A DNA stretch of 32,619 nt from CAYXVU01 sp964468725 (GTDB taxonomy: Bacteria > Acidobacteriota > Blastocatellia > UBA7656), in NCBI GenBank assembly GCA_964468725.1, contig CAYXVU010000047.1:1-32619 (forward strand), written 5' to 3'. Made by a program: the position numbers and the translations under genes. Shown piece by piece: positions 24,728 through 32,619 of the stretch. The notes below the pieces were generated by a model. That model made no database searches. It worked only from the letters and a program-made list of their open reading frames with translations, and was not told the origin of the DNA. Position 1 is the stretch's first letter; each line of letters begins with the position of its first letter.

Positions 24728-27700
24728 ATGAAGAAAGTGTTCCTTGGAAGGAAAGTCTCGGCTTACCTGCTTTCTGCCCTTCTGGCGCTGGGTTCATTCT
24801 CTAACTTGATCACGGCGCAGGTGCAAACCACTTCGCGCATCAGCGGCACGGTTGTTGATCAGCAGGGTGCTGTCATCACTGACACTCAGATCGTCATTAC
24901 GGAAGACGCGACAGGTAAAGAGTATAAACTCAAGGGCGGAGATGATGGGATCTTCGGCATCGCCTCGCTTTCTGTCGGCGTCTATACCGTCACTGTAACG
25001 GCGCAAGGCTTTAAGCAGACGATCATTAAAAACGTTAAGACCGAAGCCGGACAAGCGGCATCCGTGAACATCGTTATGGAAGTTGGCGCGGCCAACGAGA
25101 CGATCACCGTCACCAGCGGTGCGGAGATTCTCCAAAAAGAATCTACCAACATCGGCTCGACAATCACCGGTCGGCAGATCACCGAACTCCCCTTTACCTC
25201 GCGTGATGCCCTCGATTTGGTGCTCAATCTGCCGGGCACAGCGACTCCCGGTCGCCCGCGGCAATCCACCGTCAACGGCTTGCCGAAAGGGGCTCTCAAT
25301 CTGAGCGTAGACGGAATCAACGCGCAAGACCCGTTGCTGCGCTCGTCCGATGGCTTCTTCACCTATATTCGTCCGCGCATTGACGCCATTGAAGAAGTCT
25401 CCGTCTCCTCGGCTACGCCGGGTGCAGAGGCCGCCGCTGGCGGCGCTGTCCATATCAACTTCGTGACCAAAGGCGGCACGAACGATTATCACGGCGGCGT
25501 CTATTGGTATCACCGCAATCCGGTGCTCAACTCCAACTTCTACTTCAACACCATTCAGCGTGTCCGCAATCCGGAACAGCCGGGCTGCGATCCGGCGCAA
25601 CCCGGCTGCTTGGTCGAAACACCGCGCGCCCGCGTGCTGCTCAATCAGATCGGCTTCAAAGTCGGCGGCCCGATCATCCGTGATCGCGCCCTCTTCTTCA
25701 TCTCCTATGAAGAGTATNNNNNNNNNNGCACCCTTCTCAGCCCGGATGCTATGGCAGGCACCTTCCGCTACCCCAATGGCCCGGCCAATGGCGTCAATTT
25801 GCTGGCGCTGGCGGGAGCCAGGAACTTCCCCAACACCATTGACCCGACCATCGGCGGCATTCTCTCCGCCATGCGCGCTTCGACGGCTGCCGGAGCCTTG
25901 CTCAACTCTACCGACCGGAATTTCCAAACCCTAACCTTCACCAATACAGGTGGGCAGACGCGCCGCTTTCCGACGGTGCGCTTTGATATCAATGTCACCA
26001 GAAAACACTCGATTGAAGCCATCTACAACTATCAGGACTTCGCTTCGAAAGTGGACTTCCTCAATGGCGCGGATGCAGCCTTTCCGGAACCGGTTCCGCA
26101 GATCATCGGCAGTCAGGGATCGGATCGCTTCTCCTTTACCACCGCTCTGCGTTCGCAGTTGACCTCGACGCTAGTCAACGAAGCGCGCTTCGGACTCGTC
26201 GGCGGCACAGTCGTCTTCTTCCCCGAAGTCGCGCCTGGTTCGTTCGATGTCTTCGGCGGCTTCGTCCCCGATTTCCCGCTCGGTTCAGACCCCTTCACGG
26301 TCACCGCGCCGCAGCGCCGGAATTCACCGTATCAGCAATTCAATGACGATGTGTCATGGATCAAGGGTCGTCACAGCATGCGTTTCGGGATGTCCTATTC
26401 ACACGTCTCGCTCTTCTCTCAACTGTCGGGCGGAGCGGTTCGTCCGACCGTGCAATTCGGCCTTAACACGGCAGACCCCGCCATTAGTGTCTTCACCAAC
26501 ACCGGAGCTGGCGCGACCCTGCCGGGCGCAGATGCTACCCAGTTGGGACAAGCCCGCGCCCTCTACGCTCTGCTCACCGGCCGGGTCACCAATATCAACT
26601 TCAACGGCAAGTTGAACGAAGAGACCAAGACCTACACTCTCGATGGCACGACGATCTCGCGCAATGATCGTTCGGAGTTCGGTTTCTACGGTCAAGATTC
26701 GTTCAAATTCCGCCCGAACCTAACGATCAACTTCGGCCTGCGCTGGCAGCCTGTGCTCTCGCCGCATCACAACAATGAGGTGTATATTCGCCCGGGCTTT
26801 GAAGGGCTGTTCGGCATCAGCGGCCCCGGCAACCTCTTCGCGCCGGGAACCACCGCCGGCGCGCCGACACAGTACTTCCCGGTCAACAAAGAAGACAAAG
26901 TCTTTCAGGATGACTTCAACAACTTCGCGCCGAGCATCGGCTTTGCTTGGTCGCCGCAGTTTAAGAATTCATGGCTCAAGAAAGTCTTCGGCGAAGGCGA
27001 TCAAAGCGTATTTCGCGGAGCCTATTCGATCTCCTATTTCACCGGCGGCTCGAATGAATTCGACAGCATTCTGGCAACCAACCCCGGCAACACGATCTTT
27101 GCAGGCCGCCGCGCCGGTATTGAGTTCACCCCTGGCACGGTGCTGCTGCGCAACGGTCTACCCGAATTGACTGCGCCACCAGCACCGACCTTCCCGCGCG
27201 CCGCTTCGACCGGTACCCCAGCGGCAGATTTCGATCCGAACCTGGTTACGCCCTATGTCCAGTCGTGGTCATTCGGATTGCAACGTGAACTCAACCGCGA
27301 TACCGTCCTCGAAGTCCGCTATGTTGCCAATCACGGCACCAAGCTGGTTCGCACCTTCAACCTCAACGAAGTAAACATCTTCGAGAACGGCTTCCTGCAA
27401 GAGTTCCTGGCGGCGCAAAACAATCTGCAAATCGCACTGGCTGCTGGTCGCGCGCCAAACTTCCGCAATCAGGGCTTGCCGGGACAAGTCAGCTTGCCGA
27501 TCTACACGGCTTCGTTCGGCTCGGCAACCTCCGGTCTGTTCGGCAATGCCACCTTCGTCAATCACCTGTTGCAAGGGCAAGCGGGAGCAGCCGCTGCTCT
27601 GCTCGGCAACAGTGCCGCCAACGTGGCCTTCCAGAACAACCGCATTGCGGCGGGGCTGGCAGCAAACCTGTTTACCGTCAATCCGTCGGTCTATGGCGCA

Positions 27701-28579
27701 GGCTCGTTCATTCAAACCAACGGGGCTGACAGCACCTACAACTCCTTGCAAATCGAAGTGCGTCGCCGTCTGGCGCAAGGCCTGCTCGTTCAAGGCAGTT
27801 ATGTCTGGAGCAAGGCGCTGACCAACTCCTTCGCCAGCAGTTCGGTATCGCAAGCCGAACCAACGACGATTCGCAACTTCGCCGAAAACAAGGGGCCTTC
27901 GCCTTTCGACATCGCCCACGCCTTCAAAGCGAACTACATCTACGAGCTGCCCTTCGGGCCGGGTCGCAAGTTTGGCCCCGGCAGCGGTATCCTCGGCAAG
28001 ATATTTGAAGGATGGGGCACGGATGGCATTCTGCGTTGGCAATCGGGCGGCGTGCAGTTGCTCACCTGCGGGCGCGCTACCGTCACTCAGAAAGAGTCGG
28101 GCTGCCTCTTGGTCGGCATGAGCGCCAGAGAGTTTCAAGAGGCCGTCAAGATTCGCAAAGACCCGGAAGCGGCCAATCGCGGCACTGTCTTCTGGCTGCC
28201 GCAAGACATCATTGACAACACGCTGAGAGCGTTCGGAATCGGGGATGGTCAGGCTCCAACCGGGAGGTACATCGCCCCGCCGACCACGCCGGGTCAGCTC
28301 GGCAATCAGATTTATTTCTACGGGCCGAGCTTCTTCCGCGCCGACCTCAGTATCCTCAAGAAGACCCGTGTGACGGAGACGGTTAATGTCGAGTTCCGCA
28401 CGGAATTCCTCAATGCCTTCAACCACACGAACTTCTTGCTTCGCAATCCGGCGGCTGACGTGGCAACGACTGGCATCGGGCTGACCTTCGGGCAGACCTC
28501 TTCCGCTTATCAAGACACGTCAACAACCAATGATCCCGGCGGACGACTGATTCAATTCGTTCTCCGCATCAACTTCTAA
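24728..28579 (+). CDS. TonB-dependent receptor, Oar-like, with N-terminal carboxypeptidase-regulatory domain
   Basis: 1283 residues as written, including an assembly gap. Signal peptide 1-30 (LITAQ); a carboxypeptidase-regulatory-like beta-sandwich (about 35-120: SRISGTVVDQQGAVI, GIASLSVGVYTVTVTAQGF); a plug-like region (about 125-250: LNLSVDGINAQD, VHINFVTKGGTNDYHG); then a very long outer-membrane barrel ending in the typical terminal aromatic residue (RLIQFVLRINF). Such proteins sit in the outer membrane and are thought to import large nutrients with energy from TonB, or to export/anchor proteins as Oar does. No TonB box or ExbB/D gene is seen. AAGGAG 7 bases before the ATG fixes the start. 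It is paralogous to the gene at 30590 and is closed by a terminator at 28604. The substrate is unknown. Confidence 0.92.
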   Translation: MKKVFLGRKVSAYLLSALLALGSFSNLITAQVQTTSRISGTVVDQQGAVITDTQIVITEDATGKEYKLKGGDDGIFGIASLSVGVYTVTVTAQGFKQTIIKNVKTEAGQAASVNIVMEVGAANETITVTSGAEILQKESTNIGSTITGRQITELPFTSRDALDLVLNLPGTATPGRPRQSTVNGLPKGALNLSVDGINAQDPLLRSSDGFFTYIRPRIDAIEEVSVSSATPGAEAAAGGAVHINFVTKGGTNDYHGGVYWYHRNPVLNSNFYFNTIQRVRNPEQPGCDPAQPGCLVETPRARVLLNQIGFKVGGPIIRDRALFFISYEEYXXXXTLLSPDAMAGTFRYPNGPANGVNLLALAGARNFPNTIDPTIGGILSAMRASTAAGALLNSTDRNFQTLTFTNTGGQTRRFPTVRFDINVTRKHSIEAIYNYQDFASKVDFLNGADAAFPEPVPQIIGSQGSDRFSFTTALRSQLTSTLVNEARFGLVGGTVVFFPEVAPGSFDVFGGFVPDFPLGSDPFTVTAPQRRNSPYQQFNDDVSWIKGRHSMRFGMSYSHVSLFSQLSGGAVRPTVQFGLNTADPAISVFTNTGAGATLPGADATQLGQARALYALLTGRVTNINFNGKLNEETKTYTLDGTTISRNDRSEFGFYGQDSFKFRPNLTINFGLRWQPVLSPHHNNEVYIRPGFEGLFGISGPGNLFAPGTTAGAPTQYFPVNKEDKVFQDDFNNFAPSIGFAWSPQFKNSWLKKVFGEGDQSVFRGAYSISYFTGGSNEFDSILATNPGNTIFAGRRAGIEFTPGTVLLRNGLPELTAPPAPTFPRAASTGTPAADFDPNLVTPYVQSWSFGLQRELNRDTVLEVRYVANHGTKLVRTFNLNEVNIFENGFLQEFLAAQNNLQIALAAGRAPNFRNQGLPGQVSLPIYTASFGSATSGLFGNATFVNHLLQGQAGAAAALLGNSAANVAFQNNRIAAGLAANLFTVNPSVYGAGSFIQTNGADSTYNSLQIEVRRRLAQGLLVQGSYVWSKALTNSFASSSVSQAEPTTIRNFAENKGPSPFDIAHAFKANYIYELPFGPGRKFGPGSGILGKIFEGWGTDGILRWQSGGVQLLTCGRATVTQKESGCLLVGMSAREFQEAVKIRKDPEAANRGTVFWLPQDIIDNTLRAFGIGDGQAPTGRYIAPPTTPGQLGNQIYFYGPSFFRADLSILKKTRVTETVNVEFRTEFLNAFNHTNFLLRNPAADVATTGIGLTFGQTSSAYQDTSTTNDPGGRLIQFVLRINF
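25718..25727. other. Assembly gap of 10 N inside the receptor gene
   Basis: Ten undetermined bases. The frame stays open on both sides. The paralogue at 30590 has eleven residues (RLPQNYPSPAR) at this place, which suggests about 31 bases are missing and that the interrupted codon NGC is CGC (Arg). Confidence 0.95.
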
Positions 28580-28603
28580 TCGGGTCTTTGACCACAACCC
28601 GAC

Positions 28604-28637
28604 AAACGGGAACGCAGATCTCATGCGTTCCCGTTTT
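28604..28637 (+). terminator. Strong intrinsic terminator of the receptor gene
   Basis: A perfect 13-bp stem (AAACGGGAACGCA / TGCGTTCCCGTTT) with a 7-base loop GATCTCA and a closing T-run, 24 bases after the receptor stop. It separates the receptor from the TPR gene 33 bases further on. Confidence 0.85.
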
Positions 28638-28669
28638 CTGATGATCGGCGACCGAACCAGGAGATGCGC

Positions 28670-29857
28670 ATGAAGGCACAGATTTCTCGGCCTGTTTGGG
28701 CGATGGCTGCCCTCTTCATTCTGCTCACGTCAATCGCTGTCTTTGCCCAACGCGGCATTCGCGGCCAAGTCTTTTTGCCCAACGGAGCGCCTTTACAACA
28801 ACAAGTGCGCATCTCGCTTGAAACGGCAAACGGCATGCGCGTCGAATCCTATTACACAGACTCCAACGGTCGCATCCAACTGCCCTCTATCTCCGGTTGG
28901 TTCACCATCACCGTTGAATCCGATGGCCAGACCTATGGCACAACATCAGCGAACTTCAATTCGGAAAACTCATCCTACATTACGCTGCACCTGCGCCCGC
29001 TGAACAAACCGCCGACCTCGCCCCCGGGGCTGGTCAACATCAATGACGTTGACCGCAACGTTGCGCCTTCCGCGCACGCTGCTTATGAAGACGCCCTCGC
29101 TTTCCTCCAACGCGATCAATTCGAACCGGCAGTCGAGGCCTTGAAGCAAGCCATTAAATTCCAACCCGATTATTTTCATGCTCACAATGATCTCGGCGTC
29201 GCCTATCTGAAATTGGAAAAATTCGATCTCGCTGTGGAAGCCTTGCAGCAGGCGATCAAGATCAACAACAAAATCTACCTGCCGCAACTCAACCTGGGTA
29301 TCGTCTACAACAAGCAAGGCAAATATAAAGAAGCGGCTGACCTATTAACCAAAGTGCAGGACGCCAATCCCGATTTGTGGAAGGTGCACGCGCCGTTGAT
29401 TGAAGCCTTAATCGGGGCACAGATGTGGCAGGCAGCGGAAGAGGCCATCAAAAGAGCGCTGATCCGCAAGGAAGCCGACGCCGTTGACCTTAAAACCAAA
29501 CTCGGATTGGCGCGCATCAAACAAGGCCATTTCGCCGCCGCCATTCCGCCGCTTCGTGAAGCGATCAAGGAAGAGGCCGATCACGCGCTGGCGCAATTCA
29601 ACCTAGGCGTAGCACTTATGCAAACCGGCAGTCTGAAAGAGGCCGAAGCCGCTCTGCTGCACGCCTACAAACTGCAAGGAGCGAAGATGGCAGGCGCACA
29701 ACTCTTGCTCGGTCAGATTTATCATCAACAGCAAGATTATCAAAAAGCCATCGCTGCCTTCGAAGCTTACCTGCGCGACCTGCCCGATGCGCCCAACGCC
29801 GCAACCGTAAAACAGGCCATCGAGCGATTACGCGCGGCCCTCAAGAAACCCATTTGA
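28670..29857 (+). CDS. Secreted protein with carboxypeptidase-regulatory-like domain and TPR repeats
   Basis: 395 residues. Signal peptide (hydrophobic 12-26, VFAQ), then a small beta-sandwich (about 29-110: IRGQVFLPNGAPLQQQVRISLE, TDSNGRIQLPSISGWFTITVES) of the carboxypeptidase-regulatory type. A linker follows, then about six TPRs (about 135-370: FEPAVEALKQAIKFQPDYFHAHNDLGVAYLKL and following). It is likely a periplasmic or outer-membrane-associated adaptor of the two flanking receptors, which begin with the same kind of beta-sandwich; that link is inference. An ATG at 28664 directly abuts AGGAG (28659-28663), so the ATG at 28670, 6 bases away, is the start. It is separated from the upstream receptor by a terminator, so it may have its own promoter, which I could not identify. 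Confidence 0.85.
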   Translation: MKAQISRPVWAMAALFILLTSIAVFAQRGIRGQVFLPNGAPLQQQVRISLETANGMRVESYYTDSNGRIQLPSISGWFTITVESDGQTYGTTSANFNSENSSYITLHLRPLNKPPTSPPGLVNINDVDRNVAPSAHAAYEDALAFLQRDQFEPAVEALKQAIKFQPDYFHAHNDLGVAYLKLEKFDLAVEALQQAIKINNKIYLPQLNLGIVYNKQGKYKEAADLLTKVQDANPDLWKVHAPLIEALIGAQMWQAAEEAIKRALIRKEADAVDLKTKLGLARIKQGHFAAAIPPLREAIKEEADHALAQFNLGVALMQTGSLKEAEAALLHAYKLQGAKMAGAQLLLGQIYHQQQDYQKAIAAFEAYLRDLPDAPNAATVKQAIERLRAALKKPI

Positions 29858-30055
29858 TGTACGGTTTGTCTAGTCATCGGCGGCATCCAACCGCCCTGCC
29901 AAACCACCCGCTTGCTCCGGGTACACCGACTCCGCCCGATAGCCTCGCTATCCTGCCGACCGGCCTGCCCTCAGGCTCTTTGCCAACCTCTGTTCCTACC
30001 CCGCTTGGCCTCCCGGATTTGTGAAAACGCGGAGGGCAAAGGGGGTAAATATGTC

Positions 30056-30086
30056 CGATTTGTTGAGCGGCAACTGATCGTTTTTT
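30056..30086 (+). terminator. Intrinsic terminator in the intergenic region
   Basis: Stem CGATTTGTTG / CAACTGATCG around loop AGCGG, with one T-T mismatch and one G-T pair, followed at once by six T. It lies 199 bases after the TPR stop, so it could end that transcript or an unannotated short RNA. Confidence 0.55.
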
Positions 30087-30559
30087 CCATTTTTTTGGAA
30101 GGCTATACGTTTTTTTGAAGAACTCTCGCCTGAGACTTCAAAATTCTGTTAAAGCCGTAAAAATGAAGTCCCTGTTTTCAAAGAATTTACATCTGCAAGA
30201 TGGCAAGCGAGTTATGAGGAACAGCGATTGCTAAGTTTGGGCGAGCATTTCGTTAGGTTTTCCTTCACCCTTATGCTGAATAAACGCCGGCGCAAAACCC
30301 AAAGCCTTTCGCACAGCCCTATTCATCAGCACCAGACGTGGGGAGAGTCCGACACGGTTGCGGCACGGGCGGCACAACAGGAGGGGTAGATTTCCGGTTT
30401 CCTAGCCTTGTATTTTTTGCGGCAGCGATGTAGATTGCCGCCATCATCTGTGGGAGTCAGGCAGTCTAAGTTTCAGTTCTGGTCTCAATATAATCGGCAG
30501 AGTTAGCGATGTCACTCATCAATAGCTTTGCGATCACGCAGTTCGACACTACATTACAA

Positions 30560-30583
30560 CCTGCATAGCAGGCTTTCAGGAGG
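30560..30583 (+). promoter_or_regulatory. Hairpin and ribosome site of the second receptor gene
   Basis: CCTGC-ATA-GCAGG (30560-30572) ends 5 bases before AGGAGG (30578-30583), which is 6 bases from the ATG at 30590. The hairpin may affect mRNA stability or access to the ribosome site. Confidence 0.45.
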
Positions 30584-30589
30584 TCACCT

Positions 30590-32619
30590 ATGGCAAAAGG
30601 TTTTATGAGTCGCCTGACGATTTTGCTCCTGATGATGTCTTTGGTTGCCCCTGCGCTCGCGGCGCAAACCACCACTGGACGCATCACCGGCACAATCGTA
30701 GACGCACAAGGCGCACGCATCCCCAACGCTCAGATCGTGGCGAAAAACGACCAGACGCAGACCGAATATCGCATCAAAGCGAGCGATGAAGGCGACTGGA
30801 CGTTGACCGCCATTCCGAGCGGAACCTATACGCTCACCATCTCGGCAGACGGATTTAAGACGACCGTCATCAAAGACCTGAAGGTGGACATCAGCGCCAC
30901 GGTCACACTCAATCCGACAATGGAAGTCGGCGGCGCAAGTGAAGAGGTCGTCGTCACGGGCGGCGGAGCCGTCATCAATGCCGACAATGCCAACGTCTCG
31001 TCCACCATCGTCGGTCGGCAAATCGGCGAACTGCCATGGACGACGCGCGACGCGATGCAGTTGATCCTCACTCTGCCGGGCGTGCAAACGCCGGGAACGC
31101 CCCGTACCTCTTCGATCAACGGTCTGCCGAAAGGCTCACTCAACATCACCTTGGACGGAGCGAACATTCAAGACAACTTCTTGAAATCCTCTGACGGTTT
31201 CTTCACCAGCACACAGGCCAAGTCCGATGCGGTCGAAGAAGTGACCGTCTCGACCGCTGTGCCCGGATCGGAAGCCGGTGGCGGCGGCGCAGTCGGCATC
31301 AAGTTCGTCACCAAATCGGGGTCAAACGATTGGCACGGCGGCGCCTTCTGGCAACATCGCAACACCGCGCTCAATGCTAACTACTACTACAACAACATCA
31401 ACGGACTGCCGCGCGACTTTATGATTCTCAATCAAGCGGGCGGACGCATTGGTGGCCCGATCTCGATTCCCAAGCTCTTCAACGGGCGCGACAAAGCTTT
31501 CTTCTTCGTCAACTACGAAGAGTTTCGCTTGCCGCAAAACTATCCGTCACCGGCGCGCACCGTGTTGACCGATAGCGCCCGCTCAGGCATCTACACCTAC
31601 CGCGACTCCGGCGGGACGATCCGCAACATCAACGTCTTGCAGCTTGCGGCATCGAGAGGCTTCACTGGCACACCTGACCCTAAAATTGCCGAAGCGCTGG
31701 GACTCATTAATGACGCCGCGCAACGTGGTACTTTGGCCAGCCGCGTCGGAACGGCCAACGACTTCAATCGTCTCGACTTGAACTTTCAAGACCCGGGCAG
31801 AAACCTGCGGCGCTTCCCGACCATCCGCTTGGATTTCAACATCAACAAAGATCACCATCTGGAGTTCGTCCACAACTATCAACACTACTTCTCCGATCCG
31901 GATGGCGTGAACAACCAGCTCAACGTCTATCCGGGAGCCGGTATCGTCGTCGGCCACCCGGGCACGACCGGCAGCATCTATCGCAACAACTTCACCTTCG
32001 CGCTGGCCGAACGCTGGACGGTGACCAGCAAACTGGTCAACGAAGTCCGCTTGACCTCATCCGGCAACGGCACCTCCGTCTTTACGCGCGAGTTTTCACC
32101 CGGACTGTTCGATTTCTGGGGCGGCTTTGCGGTCAGCAACCCATTCAGCAGCGCGTTCTTCTCGCGCAGCACCCAGTCACGTCGCAATACGCCAGTGAAG
32201 ACGTTTGAAGACAATGTCAATTATGTGAAGGGTTCGCATGCCATGAACTTTGGCGTGCAATACACCCGCATCGCTTCCTTCACGCAAGCGGTCGGCAGAC
32301 AGACGGTTCCGGGCATCAATCTCGGTATCGCTACGGGCGATCCGATTGCCACCGGCAGCACCAACATCTTCACTACGGGCAATTTCCCCGGCAGCACCAC
32401 GACGCAGAGAGGAGAAGCGCAAAACCTCTATGCCTTGCTCACCGGCAGAATTGCTTCGACCACCGGCGCAGCATCTTTCGATGGCGAAGTCTTCGCGCAA
32501 GAGCCAGCCACCGAGTTCAATCACATGAATGAACTGGGCATCTTCGCGCAGGATTCATGGAGAGTGAACTCGAACCTGACCTTGAACTACGGCCTGCGCT
32601 GGCAATATCAACCGTCGCC
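30590..32619 (+). CDS. Second Oar-like TonB-dependent receptor, cut by window end
   Basis: 676 codons are visible with no stop. Signal peptide (MSRLTILLLMMSLVAPALAAQ), a carboxypeptidase-regulatory-like domain (about 30-115: GRITGTIVDAQGARIPNAQIV, IPSGTYTLTISADGF), a plug-like region (NITLDGANIQD, VGIKFVTKSGSNDWHGG) and the start of the barrel, ending in LTLNYGLRWQYQPS. It aligns along its whole visible length with the receptor at 24728, so the two arose by duplication. Motifs such as SSDGFFT, PGSEAGGGGAVGIKFVTK and VNYEEFRLP have direct counterparts there. The barrel loops differ, so the ligands probably differ too. AGGAGG 6 bases upstream fixes the start at 30590. Confidence 0.92.
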   Translation, partial: MAKGFMSRLTILLLMMSLVAPALAAQTTTGRITGTIVDAQGARIPNAQIVAKNDQTQTEYRIKASDEGDWTLTAIPSGTYTLTISADGFKTTVIKDLKVDISATVTLNPTMEVGGASEEVVVTGGGAVINADNANVSSTIVGRQIGELPWTTRDAMQLILTLPGVQTPGTPRTSSINGLPKGSLNITLDGANIQDNFLKSSDGFFTSTQAKSDAVEEVTVSTAVPGSEAGGGGAVGIKFVTKSGSNDWHGGAFWQHRNTALNANYYYNNINGLPRDFMILNQAGGRIGGPISIPKLFNGRDKAFFFVNYEEFRLPQNYPSPARTVLTDSARSGIYTYRDSGGTIRNINVLQLAASRGFTGTPDPKIAEALGLINDAAQRGTLASRVGTANDFNRLDLNFQDPGRNLRRFPTIRLDFNINKDHHLEFVHNYQHYFSDPDGVNNQLNVYPGAGIVVGHPGTTGSIYRNNFTFALAERWTVTSKLVNEVRLTSSGNGTSVFTREFSPGLFDFWGGFAVSNPFSSAFFSRSTQSRRNTPVKTFEDNVNYVKGSHAMNFGVQYTRIASFTQAVGRQTVPGINLGIATGDPIATGSTNIFTTGNFPGSTTTQRGEAQNLYALLTGRIASTTGAASFDGEVFAQEPATEFNHMNELGIFAQDSWRVNSNLTLNYGLRWQYQPS

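Larger units (their letters stand above)
29858..30589. other. 732-base intergenic region between the TPR gene and the second receptor
   Basis: No convincing gene. It has a pyrimidine-rich first part with a small hairpin GCCTG-CCCT-CAGGC (29963-29976), a terminator (30056-30086) with T-runs phased with the helix (30081-30116), and an AT-rich stretch to about 30260. A short open frame with GGGGG ahead (ATG at 30051, MSDLLSGN) is too small to claim. Near the receptor, TATAAT (30489-30494) lacks a -35 box. Confidence 0.6.

Noticed and set aside
24794..25927. Long minus-strand open frame opposite the first receptor
   Set aside because: The plus strand encodes clear receptor domains there; the antisense frame is a by-product of GC-rich codon use and also crosses the N gap.
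27269..28513. 414-codon minus-strand open frame opposite the receptor barrel
   Set aside because: Same cause; the translation has no recognisable domain, while the plus strand has the barrel end.
29912..30118. 68-residue open frame in the gap after the TPR gene
   Set aside because: No ribosome site, composition unlike the neighbours, and it runs through the terminator at 30056-30086.
30241..30470. Possible riboswitch or structured RNA ahead of the second receptor
   Set aside because: I found no match to known conserved cores (TPP, cobalamin, SAM, c-di-GMP); only short unrelated stems.

Overview
The window looks like chromosomal DNA of a GC-rich Gram-negative bacterium, most likely an acidobacterium (Acidobacteriota; Blastocatellia-like is my guess, not shown). 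The main support is the pair of large Oar-like TonB-dependent receptors with an N-terminal carboxypeptidase-regulatory domain. The ECF sigma factor joined to a kinase-TPR protein and the many secreted TPR proteins agree with this. No rRNA, tRNA, CRISPR array, transposase or phage gene was found.

Layout. (1) 1-1548, plus strand: C-terminal part of a secreted subtilisin-like (S8) peptidase whose catalytic part lies upstream of the window. (2) 1635-9219, minus strand, read right to left: an MBL-fold RNase Z-like hydrolase, a secreted NPP-type phosphodiesterase, an O-antigen-ligase/TPR membrane protein, a secreted TPR protein, and a secreted helical protein with an internal duplication. (3) 9387-11595, plus: an MFS transporter overlapping a membrane-anchored alpha/beta hydrolase, behind a likely sigma-70-type promoter. 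(4) 11634-18360, minus, read right to left: an ECF sigma factor, a Ser/Thr kinase with about eleven kinesin-light-chain-type TPRs (coupled to the sigma gene by an ATGA overlap), a LamG protein with an unrecognised His-rich C-terminal domain, and a Cys-rich secreted protein made of two related halves.

(5) 18516-24269, plus: a housekeeping ribosome-biogenesis run rplU-rpmA-obgE-nadD-rsfS, a sigma-54-type AAA+ activator without a sensor domain, rlmH, a DksA/TraR protein and a ComF-like phosphoribosyltransferase. A near-consensus promoter (TTGACA-18-TATAAT) precedes rplU, and a divergent promoter for the sigma/kinase pair lies next to it. (6) 24728-32619, plus: two paralogous TonB-dependent receptors (the second cut by the window end) flanking a secreted CarboxypepD-like/TPR protein, with two intrinsic terminators and two long intergenic regions.

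The ribosomal run would act in translation, ribosome maturation, NAD synthesis and transcription control. The receptor/TPR cluster and the S8 peptidase would act in the outer membrane, periplasm or outside the cell. The least explained items are the C-terminal domain of the LamG protein with its Cys-rich neighbour, the duplicated helical protein at 1635-2819, and the sensor-less sigma-54 activator inside the ribosome operon. I saw no complete new system that the sequence alone can prove. A 10-N assembly gap lies in the first receptor gene; comparison with its paralogue suggests about 31 bases are missing there and that the gene is intact.
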